Under the pieces are notes generated by a model. The model saw only the letters and a list, made by a program, of their open reading frames with translations. It ran no database searches and was not told the origin of the DNA. Positions 52,822 through 61,215 of a DNA stretch of 64,000 nt are shown piece by piece. The stretch is taken from positions 1 to 64,000 of the forward strand of contig CAIPVV010000025.1 of NCBI GenBank assembly GCA_903868595.1, given 5' to 3'. Numbering within the stretch: position 1 is the first letter of the stretch; the number at the start of each line of letters is the position of its first letter. Made by a program: the position numbers and the translations under genes. The DNA is from an uncultured Pseudomonadota bacterium. Its GTDB lineage: Bacteria; Pseudomonadota; Gammaproteobacteria; Steroidobacterales; Steroidobacteraceae.

Positions 52822-53586
52822 TCAATCGTCCTCGTCCTCGTACTCATCATCCTCGTCGTCTGCAACGACCGGCTTGCGCGGGGCAACCTTGGCGCGGGCC
52901 TTGTCGCCACCCTGCACCCGTACCGTGACCGGACGGGTCTTCATCTTCGGGCGCGCATTGAAGACCACGATCGTCTTGCCGGTGGCGCGCAGCAGCCCCT
53001 GGTCTTCCAGCACCTTCAGCACGCGGCCCGCCATCTCGCGCGAGCAGCCGACCAGGCGTGAGAGCTCCTGGCGGGATACCTTGATCTGCATGCCTTCCGG
53101 ATGCGTCATCGCATCGGGCTCGCCGCACAGGTCCATGATCGCGTGCGCGACGCGGCCGGTGACGTCGACGAAGGCCAGGTCGCCCAGCTTGCGGTTGGTG
53201 CGGTCCAGGCGCGTGGCCAGCTGCGTGGCCAGCTCGAAGATCAGGCCCGGGCTCTCCGCGGCAATCTGCCGGAAGCGCGGGTAGGTCATCTCGGCCAGTT
53301 CGCACTGGTTGCGCGTACGCACCCAGGCGCTGCGGGTGGGCTGCTCGTGGAAGAGGCCCATCTCGCCGAAGAACTGGCCCTTGTTGAGGTAGGCCAGCAC
53401 CATCTCGTTGCCTTCCTCATCCTCGATCATCACCTCAACGGAGCCGCTGATGATGTAGTAGAGGACGTCAGGAAGGTCGCCGGCGTGAATCACCACGGTC
53501 TTGGAAGACACCGTGCGGATGCGGCAATAACTCAGGAAGCGGTTGATGGCCGGTATGTCGCTCAACGGCTTGGCATTGTCATCCAT
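52822..53586 (-). CDS. CRP/Vfr/Clp-like transcription regulator with an acidic C-terminal tail
   Basis: The product is 254 residues from the ATG at 53586 (a GTG at 53598 would add four). The cNMP barrel shows DLPDVLYYIISGSVEVMIED, GQFFGEMGLFHEQPTRSAWV and RTRNQCELAEM. The helix-turn-helix is VSRQELSRLVGCSREMAGRV (about 172-191), with the recognition helix nearly identical to Vfr and Clp. After VVFNARPKMKTRPV the family normally ends. Here about 33 residues continue, basic and then strongly acidic (PVVADDEDDEYEDEDD). It is a global regulator binding cAMP (Vfr) or c-di-GMP (Clp); which ligand applies here cannot be read. Confidence 0.92.
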   Translation of the reverse strand: MDDNAKPLSDIPAINRFLSYCRIRTVSSKTVVIHAGDLPDVLYYIISGSVEVMIEDEEGNEMVLAYLNKGQFFGEMGLFHEQPTRSAWVRTRNQCELAEMTYPRFRQIAAESPGLIFELATQLATRLDRTNRKLGDLAFVDVTGRVAHAIMDLCGEPDAMTHPEGMQIKVSRQELSRLVGCSREMAGRVLKVLEDQGLLRATGKTIVVFNARPKMKTRPVTVRVQGGDKARAKVAPRKPVVADDEDDEYEDEDD

Positions 53587-53676
53587 TCTTGTTTTCACCC
53601 TTCGCGGTACGAACCGCGTTGGACCTTTTTATTACATAATACCGACACAAGGCAACCGCAGTGCGTCACCCGCGCC

Positions 53677-54324
53677 TCAAATAAAGCGCGCTGCCGTCGT
53701 CATAATGCGCCCCGTCGTGTGCATCAGTTGTTGCACTGGCAAGGGCAACTCCACGCCGCCGGCGCGCTGCGCCTGCTCGCCATGGCGTACTTCGTCATCC
53801 CGCATCTGCGTAAGAATGGCCCGACTGCGTTCATCGCTGGCCGGCAGGCGCTCCAGGTGGCCCTCCAGATGCTGCTCCACCTGCCGTTCGGTCTCGGTGA
53901 CGAAGCCCAGGCTGGTCCTGTCGCCGACGAGGCCGGCCAGCAAACCGATCGCGAAGGAGCCCGCATACCACAGGGGGTCCAGGCGGCTGGGCCGGTCGGC
54001 CAGCTCGGCGAGGCGGGCCTCGCACCAGGCCAGGTGGTCGGTTTCCTCCCGCCCGGCGGCCAGCAGCATCTCGCGGGTCTGCGGGTCGCGGGCGAGCAGG
54101 GCCTGGCCGTGGTAGAGGCCCTGCGCGGCGATTTCCCCGGCATGGTTGACCCGCATGAGGGCGGCGGTCTCGCGCCGCTCCGCCTCACTCAGCGGGGCCG
54201 ATGGCGGTCCCGGAACCGGGCGACTGGCCTGGGCCGGGGCGAGCAAAGCCCGCAGCGCCCGGTCGGCAGCCCCCAATAGGTGGTCTGTAAGGTCCATTGG
54301 TGACTTAGGGGTAGCGTGATCCAT
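53677..54324 (-). CDS. coq7: 2-nonaprenyl-3-methyl-6-methoxy-1,4-benzoquinol hydroxylase Coq7
   Basis: The product is 215 residues from the ATG at 54324, or 206 from the ATG at 54297, which fits the family slightly better. The diiron carboxylate ligands lie in [34 protein letters not shown] and the late [11 protein letters not shown] (E-x-x-H motifs). It performs the penultimate ring hydroxylation of ubiquinone and needs oxygen. TATATT (54336-54331) ends 6 nt before the ATG at 54324. Confidence 0.93.
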   Translation of the reverse strand: MDHATPKSPMDLTDHLLGAADRALRALLAPAQASRPVPGPPSAPLSEAERRETAALMRVNHAGEIAAQGLYHGQALLARDPQTREMLLAAGREETDHLAWCEARLAELADRPSRLDPLWYAGSFAIGLLAGLVGDRTSLGFVTETERQVEQHLEGHLERLPASDERSRAILTQMRDDEVRHGEQAQRAGGVELPLPVQQLMHTTGRIMTTAARFI

Positions 54325-54402
54325 CCGTACAATATATAACGACGCGCGGACTGCGGACCGGTGTCCCCGCGAGCCCTCCAAACCGGGGGTCTCGCAGGTT
54401 CT

Positions 54403-54431
54403 TTGCAAACCCGGCCCCGCTTAGATAAACT
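54403..54431 (+). promoter_or_regulatory. Promoter of rplM-rpsI
   Basis: TTGCAA (54403-54408), a 17-bp spacer and TAAACT (54426-54431) precede rplM. The discriminator ACCGCGCC is followed by six T, the same layout as at the rplC and rpsM promoters. Confidence 0.65.
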
Positions 54432-54471
54432 ACCGCGCCTTTTTTCCGACTATTCTTACGCGGACAACACG

Positions 54472-54900
54472 ATGAGCACTGTTTTTGCCAAACCGGCCGA
54501 AGTCCGGAGCGACTGGTACGTTGTTGATGCTGCAGGGAAAACCCTGGGCCGTCTGGCCACAGAGTTGGCCCATCGCCTCAAGGGCAAGCACAAGACGGAC
54601 TACAGCCCGCACGTCGACATGGGTGACAACCTCATCGTTTTGAACGCTGAGAAGATCAAAGTCACGGGCGCCAAGCTGCAGGATAAGTTCTACCACCACC
54701 ACACCGGTTACGTGGGCAACCTCAAGTCCATCTCCCTGGGCAAGCTGTTGCAGGAGCATCCGGAGCGTGCGATTCAGTTCGCCGTGAAGGGCATGCTCCC
54801 CAAGAACACCCTGGGACGCATGATGTTCCGCAAGCTGCATGTGTTTGCCGGTGCCTCGCACCCGCATCAGGCGCAGCAACCCAAGCCGCTCGAACTGTAA
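54472..54900 (+). CDS. rplM: 50S ribosomal protein L13
   Basis: The product is 142 residues from the ATG at 54472 ([19 protein letters not shown]). It has [40 protein letters not shown] and [21 protein letters not shown]13 is an early 50S assembly protein. It has its own promoter and is followed by rpsI after 19 bp. Confidence 0.97.
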   Translation: MSTVFAKPAEVRSDWYVVDAAGKTLGRLATELAHRLKGKHKTDYSPHVDMGDNLIVLNAEKIKVTGAKLQDKFYHHHTGYVGNLKSISLGKLLQEHPERAIQFAVKGMLPKNTLGRMMFRKLHVFAGASHPHQAQQPKPLEL

Positions 54901-54919
54901 GCGCAGGAATACTTAAGTG

Positions 54920-55312
54920 ATGGCAGTCAATACGAATTACGGCACCGGGCGTCGCAAGACCTCTACCGCCCGCGTGTACCTGAAGTCCGGCACCGGCAAG
55001 ATCACCGTGAACGACCGTTCGCTGGATGAGTTCTTCGGCCGCGAGACCGGTCGCATGATCGTCCGCCAGCCGCTGGAAATGGTCCAGCTGGCCGATCGCT
55101 TCGACATCACCGTGACGGTTGCGGGCGGTGGCATCACCGGCCAGGCCGGCGCGATCCGCCACGGCATCACCCGCGCGCTGATCGAATACGATGAGACGCT
55201 GCGTTCGGCGCTGCGCAAGGCCGGCTTCGTGACCCGCGATGCTCGTGAAGTCGAGCGCAAGAAGGTTGGTCGCCGCAAGGCCCGTCGCGGTCCGCAGTAC
55301 TCCAAGCGTTAA
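54920..55312 (+). CDS. rpsI: 30S ribosomal protein S9
   Basis: The product is 130 residues from the ATG at 54920 (a GTG one codon earlier is possible). It contains [39 protein letters not shown] and the terminal [11 protein letters not shown], whose last arginine reaches the P-site tRNA. It is cotranscribed with rplM and perhaps with the tRNA gene that follows. Confidence 0.97.
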   Translation: MAVNTNYGTGRRKTSTARVYLKSGTGKITVNDRSLDEFFGRETGRMIVRQPLEMVQLADRFDITVTVAGGGITGQAGAIRHGITRALIEYDETLRSALRKAGFVTRDAREVERKKVGRRKARRGPQYSKR

Positions 55313-55357
55313 GGCGCCCGCCGGCAGGCTCGACGCCCGCCGGTTGGTTGCGGAACT

Positions 55358-55431
55358 TGGGGGATCGTCTAGTGGTAGGACTACGGACTCTGACTCCGTC
55401 AACCTAGGTTCGAATCCTAGTCCCCCAGCCA
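55358..55431 (+). tRNA. tRNA-Gln, anticodon CTG
   Basis: A 74-nt cloverleaf: acceptor TGGGGGA/TCCCCCA, D stem GTC/GAC, anticodon stem ACGGA/TCCGT with loop CTCTGAC (anticodon CTG, reads CAG), and T arm CTAGG-TTCGAAT-CCTAG. Discriminator G and CCA are encoded. It lies 45 bp after rpsI with no terminator between, so it may share the rplM transcript. Confidence 0.96.
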
Positions 55432-55434
55432 ATC

Positions 55435-55465
55435 AAAGGGCGTCGCCGCAAGCGACGCCTTTTTT
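55435..55465 (+). terminator. Intrinsic terminator after tRNA-Gln
   Basis: AAAGGGCGTCGC (55435-55446) pairs with GCGACGCCTTTT (55452-55463) around CGCAA, with one G-U pair, followed by a run of T to 55465. Confidence 0.9.
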
Positions 55466-55495
55466 CATTGCAGTGCCGGTGAGTGCTGGCAGCCC

Positions 55496-57115
55496 TCAGG
55501 CTGCAGCCGTTGCGGCGATCGCATCGGTTGCCCGCAGCGCCAGGGCCGCGATCGTCAGCGTCGGGTTGCCGGTGCCGCCGGTCGGGAACACGGCGCCCCC
55601 CACCAGAAACAGATTTGCATGATCATGGCTGCGCAGGTTGGCATCCACGACGGAGTGCGCCGGGTCGTTGCCCATGCACGCAGTGCCGAGGATGTGACCG
55701 GCACCTTGCGCAGTCTGGAAATGCTGTATGTCCGTGGCGCCGAGTCGCTGGAACAGCTCGGTGTGGATGCCGCGCGCCGCATCCAGACCCTGCCGCGTGT
55801 AGGCATCGATGTGGTAGTGGATCGCCGGTCGTGCCATACCGGAGCCATCGCGCAGCAGCGGGTCGAGCGTGATGCGGTTGTCCGGATCAGGCAGTTGTTC
55901 CGACAAGGCGGCGATGCGCAGGTGTCGGGAGGCCTGCTCCCTGAGCGCCTGCTCCAGCACCGCGCCGCGCAGCCCCTCCAGCGAAAACCGGCGCGCGGTA
56001 TCCAGCGGCGCTCCGGTTGGCCACGACCAGCCGTCATTGCCGATTTCAAGTCGCAGCGCGGAGCGCAGGTTGCGCGACTGGACCGCGCGCGGCCCCTCTA
56101 TCCCGGAAGTCGAGCCTGGACCCCGATAGGGGAATACCGGGTCACGCGCCAGTGCCCAGCTCAGCTGCACGGGGTGATCCATCAAGTTGCGTCCGACCTG
56201 GTCGGAGGAGTTGGCGACCCCCGCCGGTGATTGATCGGTGGCCGAGCTGAGCAGCAGTCTTGGCGTTTCAATCGCATTGGCGGCCACCACGATGCAGCGT
56301 GCACTGATCCGGCCGGATGAGCCATCGGGACACCGGTAGTGCACGGCTTTGGCGAGCCTGTCGTCGCCGATCTCGATGCGGGTGACGACGGTCTGGCTGC
56401 GCAGCTGCACACCCAGGCTGCGTGCCCGCGCTGCATGAATGCTCGCGTCGTACTTGGCCTGCACAGGACAGATGGGGATGCAGCTGGCGCTGCCGCAACA
56501 GGCTGGTCGCCCCTCTTCGGGTCGCGACAGGCGTGCCTGCGGGGTCGCACTGACCCGGTACTGCGAGCCAGCGAGCGCCTTGATCCAGAACTGGTCAAGG
56601 TAACTTTGCGCAAGCAGGGGCAGCGGGTAGGGACCGGAGCGCGGCGAACCCAGGTCATCGGTGCTGTCGCCCGAGACCCCTAGCTCCCGCTCGGCTGCCG
56701 CGTACCAGGGCTCCAGTGCGGCATAGCCGACGGGCCAGTCGACGCCGCGACCGAACTTGCTTTGCAGGACGAAGTCATCGGGCACCAGGCGCACGGCTGT
56801 GCCCAGCCAGTGCCAGGTCGTGCCTCCAACCTGCTTGAGGTAGGTGGAGCGGAACAGGTCTGGCCCTTTCTGTACGTAGAAGTCATCGATCTTGTCGGTG
56901 GTCGGGTGCGGGCTGAACGCCGACAGCGGGTAGGCGCATTCCGGAACTTTCGGATACGCAGTCTGGAAACGGCGCACTGCCTCGGCGCGGTTGATCTCCG
57001 GGCCCGCCTCCACGAGCAGCACCCGCAGACCCTTGCGGGCCAGGCCGCAGGCCAGCAGCGTGCCAGCAACCCCCGCACCGATGATGAGCGCGTCCGTATC
57101 AGGCCGGTTCGGCAT
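55496..57115 (-). CDS. FAD-dependent sugar dehydrogenase, GMC-family large subunit
   Basis: The product is 539 residues. The FAD-binding start is ALIIGAGVAGTLLACGLARK, and the C-terminal GMC block reads FLVGGAVFPTGGTGNPTLTI with the catalytic His region QGAGHILGTACMG. A cysteine cluster ACCGSASCIPICP (about 203-214) matches the C-C-x4-C arrangement that carries a 3Fe-4S cluster in FAD glucose dehydrogenases of the Burkholderia type. Substrates in the family are glucose, gluconate, fructose or sorbitol; which one applies is unknown. It overlaps its small subunit gene by 17 bp. Confidence 0.9.
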   Translation of the reverse strand: MPNRPDTDALIIGAGVAGTLLACGLARKGLRVLLVEAGPEINRAEAVRRFQTAYPKVPECAYPLSAFSPHPTTDKIDDFYVQKGPDLFRSTYLKQVGGTTWHWLGTAVRLVPDDFVLQSKFGRGVDWPVGYAALEPWYAAAERELGVSGDSTDDLGSPRSGPYPLPLLAQSYLDQFWIKALAGSQYRVSATPQARLSRPEEGRPACCGSASCIPICPVQAKYDASIHAARARSLGVQLRSQTVVTRIEIGDDRLAKAVHYRCPDGSSGRISARCIVVAANAIETPRLLLSSATDQSPAGVANSSDQVGRNLMDHPVQLSWALARDPVFPYRGPGSTSGIEGPRAVQSRNLRSALRLEIGNDGWSWPTGAPLDTARRFSLEGLRGAVLEQALREQASRHLRIAALSEQLPDPDNRITLDPLLRDGSGMARPAIHYHIDAYTRQGLDAARGIHTELFQRLGATDIQHFQTAQGAGHILGTACMGNDPAHSVVDANLRSHDHANLFLVGGAVFPTGGTGNPTLTIAALALRATDAIAATAAA

Positions 57116-57611
57116 GCTTGTCGTCCTCGGTGGGGGTGAGCGGCGGCGCAGACCAGTGACCGGTCGAGCCGCCGCAAACCCCTGCCGGCTTGGTGAAGTC
57201 CAATGCCTGCCACATCAGGGCGCCGGCGGGATCAAAGATGACCAGGCTGCCGCCCGCCATGGTGGCGCCGGAGTACCAGTCCGCCACGATCTGATTTTCA
57301 AGCAGGCCGCGTGCAGGCTCCCCTGCGCTGCCGGGAAAGCGCAGCAGTCGTGATAGCGCGTCCTCACCCACGCGCCTGCGCGTTAGCTGCAACAGGCGTG
57401 CGCCAGCCTTCCGGTCCAGTGCGGTCCGGCCCGTCAGCGCGGCGCTCAATGCGAGGAAGGCGGTCAGCTCCCGGCTTGCAGCCTGCGCTGCGGCGGGTGC
57501 CCAGCGCAGCAGGGCCGTACAGGAAGCCAGTCCGGCAAGCCAGTGGCGCCGCGTGACAAGGGTCTTAGGGTTGTGCACGGGGAGTTGCCTAAGAGAATCC
57601 GAAGTTGCCAT
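57099..57611 (-). CDS. Sugar dehydrogenase small (gamma/TAT) subunit
   Basis: The product is 170 residues from the ATG at 57611. The signal TRRHWLAGLASCTALLRWAP has a twin-arginine motif, so the folded complex probably leaves by the Tat route, carrying the signal-less large subunit. The body fits the gluconate 2-dehydrogenase subunit 3 family (FPGSAGEPARGLLENQIVAD-WYSG, and DFTKPAGVCGG). The usual third partner, a multi-haem cytochrome c subunit, is not encoded next to it. Confidence 0.85.
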   Translation of the reverse strand: MATSDSLRQLPVHNPKTLVTRRHWLAGLASCTALLRWAPAAAQAASRELTAFLALSAALTGRTALDRKAGARLLQLTRRRVGEDALSRLLRFPGSAGEPARGLLENQIVADWYSGATMAGGSLVIFDPAGALMWQALDFTKPAGVCGGSTGHWSAPPLTPTEDDKHAEPA

Positions 57612-57686
57612 GTAATACCTGACTCCGGGCGACGGCGTGGTCCGAAATGATCGACATCGTCGATTTAATTCTTGCAACGCTGCCCG

Positions 57687-57704
57687 GGCACCCCGTCGGG
57701 TGCC
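57687..57704. repeat. Short hairpin between leuA and the sugar dehydrogenase genes
   Basis: GGCACCC (57687-57693) and GGGTGCC (57698-57704) pair around CGTC. It may end leuA transcription on the minus strand, although no T-run is seen. A weak promoter for the dehydrogenase (TTGCAA at 57679-57674) lies next to it. The 216-bp gap shows nothing else. Confidence 0.35.
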
Positions 57705-57827
57705 GCCCGCTCATTGCGCAAGGCCCTGCCCGGGCCGGCCGCGAGGTATGGCCTGCAGGCACCCTGAGGCGAGACCCGGGCGGTGGCCCCGCCGCGGGCT
57801 GGCGGCAGGCCCCAAGTTGCCGCTGCG

Positions 57828-59528
57828 CTAACGGCCCAGCGCCTGCGGCCCTGTCCCCGCCTGCAGCAGGTCAAGAGCAACTGCGCGACGCACGGCACTC
57901 ATGACCGCGAGAATCGATGCCGTGATGATATTGGAGTGCACGCCCACGCCAAACAGCGTCACGCGCGACGGGGTGGTGATCTCCACGAACGCTGCGGCCT
58001 TGGCTTCGCTGCCAAAGCCCATCGACTTCTCCTCGTAGGAGAGGACATCGAAGGGCAGGCCCAGTGCGTGTACCAGTGCATCGATAGGGCCGTTTCCCGT
58101 CCCGGTGAGCCGCACCGGCGTACCCTCGCGGATCACGTCCAGCGTGAGGCTCTCCCCGTCACTGCCGTCCTGTGCGGTGACCAGACGGTGGCCGCGGTAC
58201 TGGTAGTCGCCGCCATCCTGGCTGAGGTATTGCTTCTCGAACAGCGACCAGATCTCCGCGGAGCTGACCTCCTTGCCGGTGGCATCGGTCACCGCCTGCA
58301 CGGCGGGGCTGAACTCGATCTGCAGGCGACGGGGCAGGATGAGCCCGTAGTCGCGCTCCAGCAGGTAGGCCACGCCGCCCTTGCCCGACTGGCTGTTCAC
58401 ACGGATCACCGACTCGTAGCTGCGGCCCAGGTCGCGGGGGTCGATCGGCAGGTAGGGTATCTCCCACAGGTCCTCGGGGCGGCGCTCGGCGAAGCCCTTC
58501 TTGATCGCGTCCTGGTGCGAGCCGCTGAAGGCCGTGAACACCAGGTCCCCGACGTAGGGGTGGCGCGGGTGGATCGGCAACTGGTTGCAGTGCTCCACGC
58601 AGCGCGCGGCCTCGTTGATGTTGGCGAAGTTGAGCCGTGGGTCCACGCCCTGCGTGTAGAGGTTCAGGGCCAGCGTCACGATGTCCACGTTCCCGGTGCG
58701 CTCGCCGTTGCCGAACAGCGTGCCTTCCACGCGGTCCGCGCCGGCCAGCAGTCCCAGCTCCGCCGCCGCCACCGCGCTGCCGCGGTCGTTGTGCGGGTGC
58801 AGGCTGATGATGGTGGCGTTGCGGCGCTTCAGGTGCCGGCAGAACCACTCCACCTGGTCGGCGTAGATGTTGGGCGCGGCCACTTCCACGGTGGCCGGCA
58901 GGTTCAGGATCGCCTTGTGCTTGGGCGTCGGCTCCCAGGCATCCAGCACCGCCTCGCAGACCTGCAGCGCGAACGGCTGCTCGGTCGCCGAGAAGGCCTC
59001 CGGGGAATACTGGAACACCCACTCGGTGCCGGGCTGCGTCGCCGCGACCTCGCGGATGAGCCGGGCCGCCTCCACCGCGAGGCGGATCGTGGCCGCCTCG
59101 TCCTGGCGGAACACGACGCGGCGGAAGACCGGGGCCGTCGCATTGTAGAAGTGCACGATCGCCCGACGGGCCCCGCGCAGCGCCTCGAAGCTGCGCTGGA
59201 TCAGCTCCGGGCGGGCGGGGGTCAGGACCTGGATCGTGACGTCGGCGGGGACCAGGTTCTGCTCGATCAGCTCCCGGACGAAGTCGAAGTCCGTCTGCGA
59301 GGCGGACGGGAAGCCGACCTCGATCTCCTTGAAGCCGATCTCCACCAGCAGGTTGAACAGGCGGCGCTTGCGCGCTGCGTCCATCGGCTCGATCAGCGCC
59401 TGGTTGCCATCGCGCAGGTCGACGCTGCACCACTGCGGCGCCGCAGTACTGTGCGCATCCGGCCAACGCCGGTTCTCCAAGGGGGGAATCTTGAACGCGC
59501 GGTACTTGGACGCGGGATTCTTGATCAT
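57828..59528 (-). CDS. leuA: 2-isopropylmalate synthase, long (yeast-type) form
   Basis: The product is 566 residues from the ATG at 59528, chosen because GGAG lies 6 nt before it; another ATG at 59543 is in frame. The catalytic barrel has [18 protein letters not shown] and the metal ligands in [20 protein letters not shown]. The C-terminal allosteric domain, which senses leucine in the family, ends around [16 protein letters not shown]. The barrel is the LeuA type 2 seen in yeast and actinobacteria. It begins leucine synthesis. Its 270-bp leader carries a Leu-rich peptide gene. Confidence 0.95.
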   Translation of the reverse strand: MIKNPASKYRAFKIPPLENRRWPDAHSTAAPQWCSVDLRDGNQALIEPMDAARKRRLFNLLVEIGFKEIEVGFPSASQTDFDFVRELIEQNLVPADVTIQVLTPARPELIQRSFEALRGARRAIVHFYNATAPVFRRVVFRQDEAATIRLAVEAARLIREVAATQPGTEWVFQYSPEAFSATEQPFALQVCEAVLDAWEPTPKHKAILNLPATVEVAAPNIYADQVEWFCRHLKRRNATIISLHPHNDRGSAVAAAELGLLAGADRVEGTLFGNGERTGNVDIVTLALNLYTQGVDPRLNFANINEAARCVEHCNQLPIHPRHPYVGDLVFTAFSGSHQDAIKKGFAERRPEDLWEIPYLPIDPRDLGRSYESVIRVNSQSGKGGVAYLLERDYGLILPRRLQIEFSPAVQAVTDATGKEVSSAEIWSLFEKQYLSQDGGDYQYRGHRLVTAQDGSDGESLTLDVIREGTPVRLTGTGNGPIDALVHALGLPFDVLSYEEKSMGFGSEAKAAAFVEITTPSRVTLFGVGVHSNIITASILAVMSAVRRAVALDLLQAGTGPQALGR

Positions 59529-59635
59529 GGTTGTCTCCGTCATCGACACGGCACCCGGGTCAGGGGCGACGCGGCCCGGTTGGGGCGGCGAAAAAAGGTC
59601 GGACTTGGGGAATTCTGGCGCCGGGAAAGGGCGCG

Positions 59636-59681
59636 GGGTGCTGTTTACTGCGCTGGCCAGCGCAGGTGCAGGCGCGCACCC
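59636..59681 (-). promoter_or_regulatory. Folded leader RNA before leuA (nested hairpins)
   Basis: On the minus strand GGGTGC (59681-59676) can pair with GCACCC (59641-59636), enclosing the perfect 18-nt palindrome CTGCGCTGGCCAGCGCAG (59665-59648). The palindrome overlaps the last codons of the leader peptide, so ribosome position would control folding. A T-run lies at 59596-59591, but I could not find a clean terminator stem directly before it. Confidence 0.45.
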
Positions 59682-59734
59682 AGCAGGTCGCCGCCGCGGA
59701 CGGGCAGAACGATCAGGTGCTGGAGGTGACGCAT
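59645..59734 (-). CDS. leuL: Leucine-rich leader peptide of leuA (leuL candidate)
   Basis: A 29-codon frame with ATG at 59734 and TAA at 59645. It starts [12 protein letters not shown] and ends [11 protein letters not shown]. Seven of 29 residues are leucine (CTG six times, CTC once), including an adjacent pair. The start codon lies 6 nt after a -10 hexamer, so it would be translated from a leaderless mRNA. Position (just upstream of leuA), composition and nested hairpins fit transcription attenuation by ribosome stalling at Leu codons. Leu is common in GC-rich reading frames, so the composition alone is not proof. Confidence 0.6.
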   Translation of the reverse strand: MRHLQHLIVLPVRGGDLLGARLHLRWPAQ

Positions 59735-59740
59735 GGTTTG

Positions 59741-59770
59741 AATCTAGCAGGGGGATCCGCCGGCCGGCAA
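59741..59770 (-). promoter_or_regulatory. leuA promoter
   Basis: On the minus strand TTGCCG (59770-59765), an 18-bp spacer and TAGATT (59746-59741) are followed by CAAACC and the leader peptide ATG. It lies in the gap after rpiA, so leuA need not be transcribed from rpiA. Confidence 0.55.
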
Positions 59771-59798
59771 GGATCTCCCGCGCAGATTGCCGCCGGTG

Positions 59799-60482
59799 CT
59801 AAGCCGGACGGCGGACTTCGCGCACGCCGGCGGCGGTGCCGACCAGCAGCAGGTCGGCCGGTCGCGCCGCAAAAAGACCGACCGTCACGACGCCGGTGAT
59901 CTGGTTGATGCGGCTCTCCAGGCCCACTGCGTCGGTGATACGCAGCCCATGGACGTCCAGGATCTCATTGCCGTTGTCGGTCACGACGCCGGCGCGGTGC
60001 GTGGGCTGGCCACCCAGGCGGGCCAATTCGCGCGATACCAGCCGCCGCGCCATCGGGATGACCTCCACCGGCAGGGGAAAGGCACCCAGGTACGGCACCA
60101 GCTTGCTCTCATCCACAATGCAGATGAACCGCTCGGCGCAGGCGGCGACGATCTTCTCGCGCGTCAGCGCGGCGCCGCCACCCTTGATCAGTTCCAGCCG
60201 GTCGTTGGCCTCGTCGGCCCCGTCGATGTAGAGACTCAGGCCATCGACGGCGTTCAGGTCGACGATCGGGATGCCGAGCGTCTTGAGTTTGGTCGTGGAG
60301 GCGTCGGAACTGGAGACCGCGCCGGCCAGGCGACGGGCCCAGGGACCCAGTTGGTCGATGAAGGCGTTGACCGTGGAGCCGGTACCGACGCCCAGGATCA
60401 TACCGTCGCTGAGATGTTGGATGGCCGCCTGGGCAACGCGCTGCTTCTTGAGCGACTGCGCATCCGGTGCTTGCGTGTTCAT
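59799..60482 (-). CDS. rpiA: Ribose-5-phosphate isomerase A
   Basis: The product is 227 residues from the ATG at 60482 ([20 protein letters not shown]). It shows [19 protein letters not shown] (phosphate-binding), [20 protein letters not shown] and [12 protein letters not shown]. It interconverts R5P and Ru5P, partner to Rpe at 52 kb. It is followed on the minus strand by the leuA leader, 65 bp downstream. Confidence 0.96.
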   Translation of the reverse strand: MNTQAPDAQSLKKQRVAQAAIQHLSDGMILGVGTGSTVNAFIDQLGPWARRLAGAVSSSDASTTKLKTLGIPIVDLNAVDGLSLYIDGADEANDRLELIKGGGAALTREKIVAACAERFICIVDESKLVPYLGAFPLPVEVIPMARRLVSRELARLGGQPTHRAGVVTDNGNEILDVHGLRITDAVGLESRINQITGVVTVGLFAARPADLLLVGTAAGVREVRRPA

Positions 60483-60515
60483 GCGGAAATACCTGGAAAA
60501 CAAGGCCCGAAAATG

Positions 60516-60541
60516 ACTGTGCCCGCTTACGCGGGCACAGT
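60516..60541. terminator. Strong hairpin between the lysine-rich mini-gene and rpiA
   Basis: ACTGTGCCCGC (60516-60526) and GCGGGCACAGT (60531-60541) form an 11-bp perfect stem with a TTAC loop. On the minus strand it is followed by CATTTTC, a weak T-run. It would end the mini-gene transcript before rpiA. Confidence 0.6.
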
Positions 60542-60600
60542 AGAGTCGCTTTGAGATGTCGGCGAGAAGACTTTGGGTCTAGCTCGCCGCCATCCCTAAG

Positions 60601-60651
60601 TTACTTCTTCTTAGCGGCCTTTTTCTTGGCCTTCTTCTTGGCTTTCGCCAT
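60601..60651 (-). CDS. 16-codon Lys/Ala-rich mini-protein, function unknown
   Basis: ATG at 60651 to TAA at 60601 encodes MAKAKKKAKKKAAKKK: ten Lys, five Ala and the initiator Met. GGAG sits 7 nt before the ATG. A good promoter lies 35 bp upstream and a perfect 11-bp hairpin lies downstream, so this is a complete small transcription unit. The peptide resembles the repeats of histone H1-like and AlgP proteins and the tails on L17 and RsfS here. Binding to nucleic acid is a reasonable guess only. Confidence 0.6.
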   Translation of the reverse strand: MAKAKKKAKKKAAKKK

Positions 60652-60685
60652 GATGATTCTCCGTTACAGGTTAGTCCGGGGTCCG

Positions 60686-60713
60686 AGTATATACACGCGT
60701 TGATAAATTACAA
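60686..60713 (-). promoter_or_regulatory. Promoter of the Lys-rich mini-gene
   Basis: On the minus strand TTGTAA (60713-60708), a 16-bp spacer and TATACT (60691-60686), which matches the consensus at five of six positions. It is AT-rich against the GC-rich background. Start would be near 60679, giving a leader of about 28 nt. Confidence 0.6.
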
Positions 60714-60750
60714 GCAAGCGTGTATGCGAAATTTTTCTAATCGCCATTCG

Positions 60751-61215
60751 TCACTCAAGCGTGAGGATGAACTTCCAGTGAGCCGCGTCGACCGGTGTGA
60801 TCGACAACCTGTTGCCTTTACGCAGCAACAGCATCCCTTGAAGCTTCCCCTCTTCATGCGCACGCAGTGCTGCCAGGCTGATCAGCTGCTTGGTTCGACG
60901 TACCAGTCTTACATCCGTCGTATACCAAAGTGGCTTTATTTCAGGGCTTTTCTCATCGTAGTACTCGCTGCGCTTGTTCCATGCGCTCGCATCCGGGTAG
61001 CCGTCGCGCGTGATCTCCACGATGCCGGCGATACCCGGCTCCGGGCACGAGGAGTGGTAGAGGAAGGCGAGGTCCCCCTTCCTGAAGTCGTCGCGGAGCA
61101 TGTTGCGAGCCTGGTAGTTCCTCACCCCTTCCCAGCTGGTGGTCTTCCGGGGAGCGGCGTCGAGGGAGTCGATGGAGAAGACCGACGGCTCGGACTTGAG
61201 TAGCCAGTAGTTCAT
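60751..61215 (-). CDS. EVE-domain protein (PUA-like, modified-base reader family)
   Basis: The product is 154 residues. It begins MNYWLLKSEPSVFSIDSL, then WEGVRNYQARNMLRDDFRKG, LAFLYHSSCPEPGIAGIVEI and DVRLVRRTKQLISLAALR, the EVE family landmarks. EVE domains resemble YTH and PUA domains and are thought to bind modified DNA or RNA bases. The ATG follows the fthC stop without any gap. Confidence 0.92.
   Translation of the reverse strand: MNYWLLKSEPSVFSIDSLDAAPRKTTSWEGVRNYQARNMLRDDFRKGDLAFLYHSSCPEPGIAGIVEITRDGYPDASAWNKRSEYYDEKSPEIKPLWYTTDVRLVRRTKQLISLAALRAHEEGKLQGMLLLRKGNRLSITPVDAAHWKFILTLE

Noticed and set aside
55358-55431. tRNA-Gln as an attachment site for an island carrying the sugar dehydrogenase genes
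   Set aside because: No integrase is present, and I found no second copy of the tRNA 3' end in the following 2.3 kb. The tRNA is also followed by its own normal terminator.
59529-59798. T-box riboswitch before leuA
   Set aside because: The conserved T-box sequence (AGGGTGGNACCGCG type) is absent, and the peptide frame with hairpins explains the region better.
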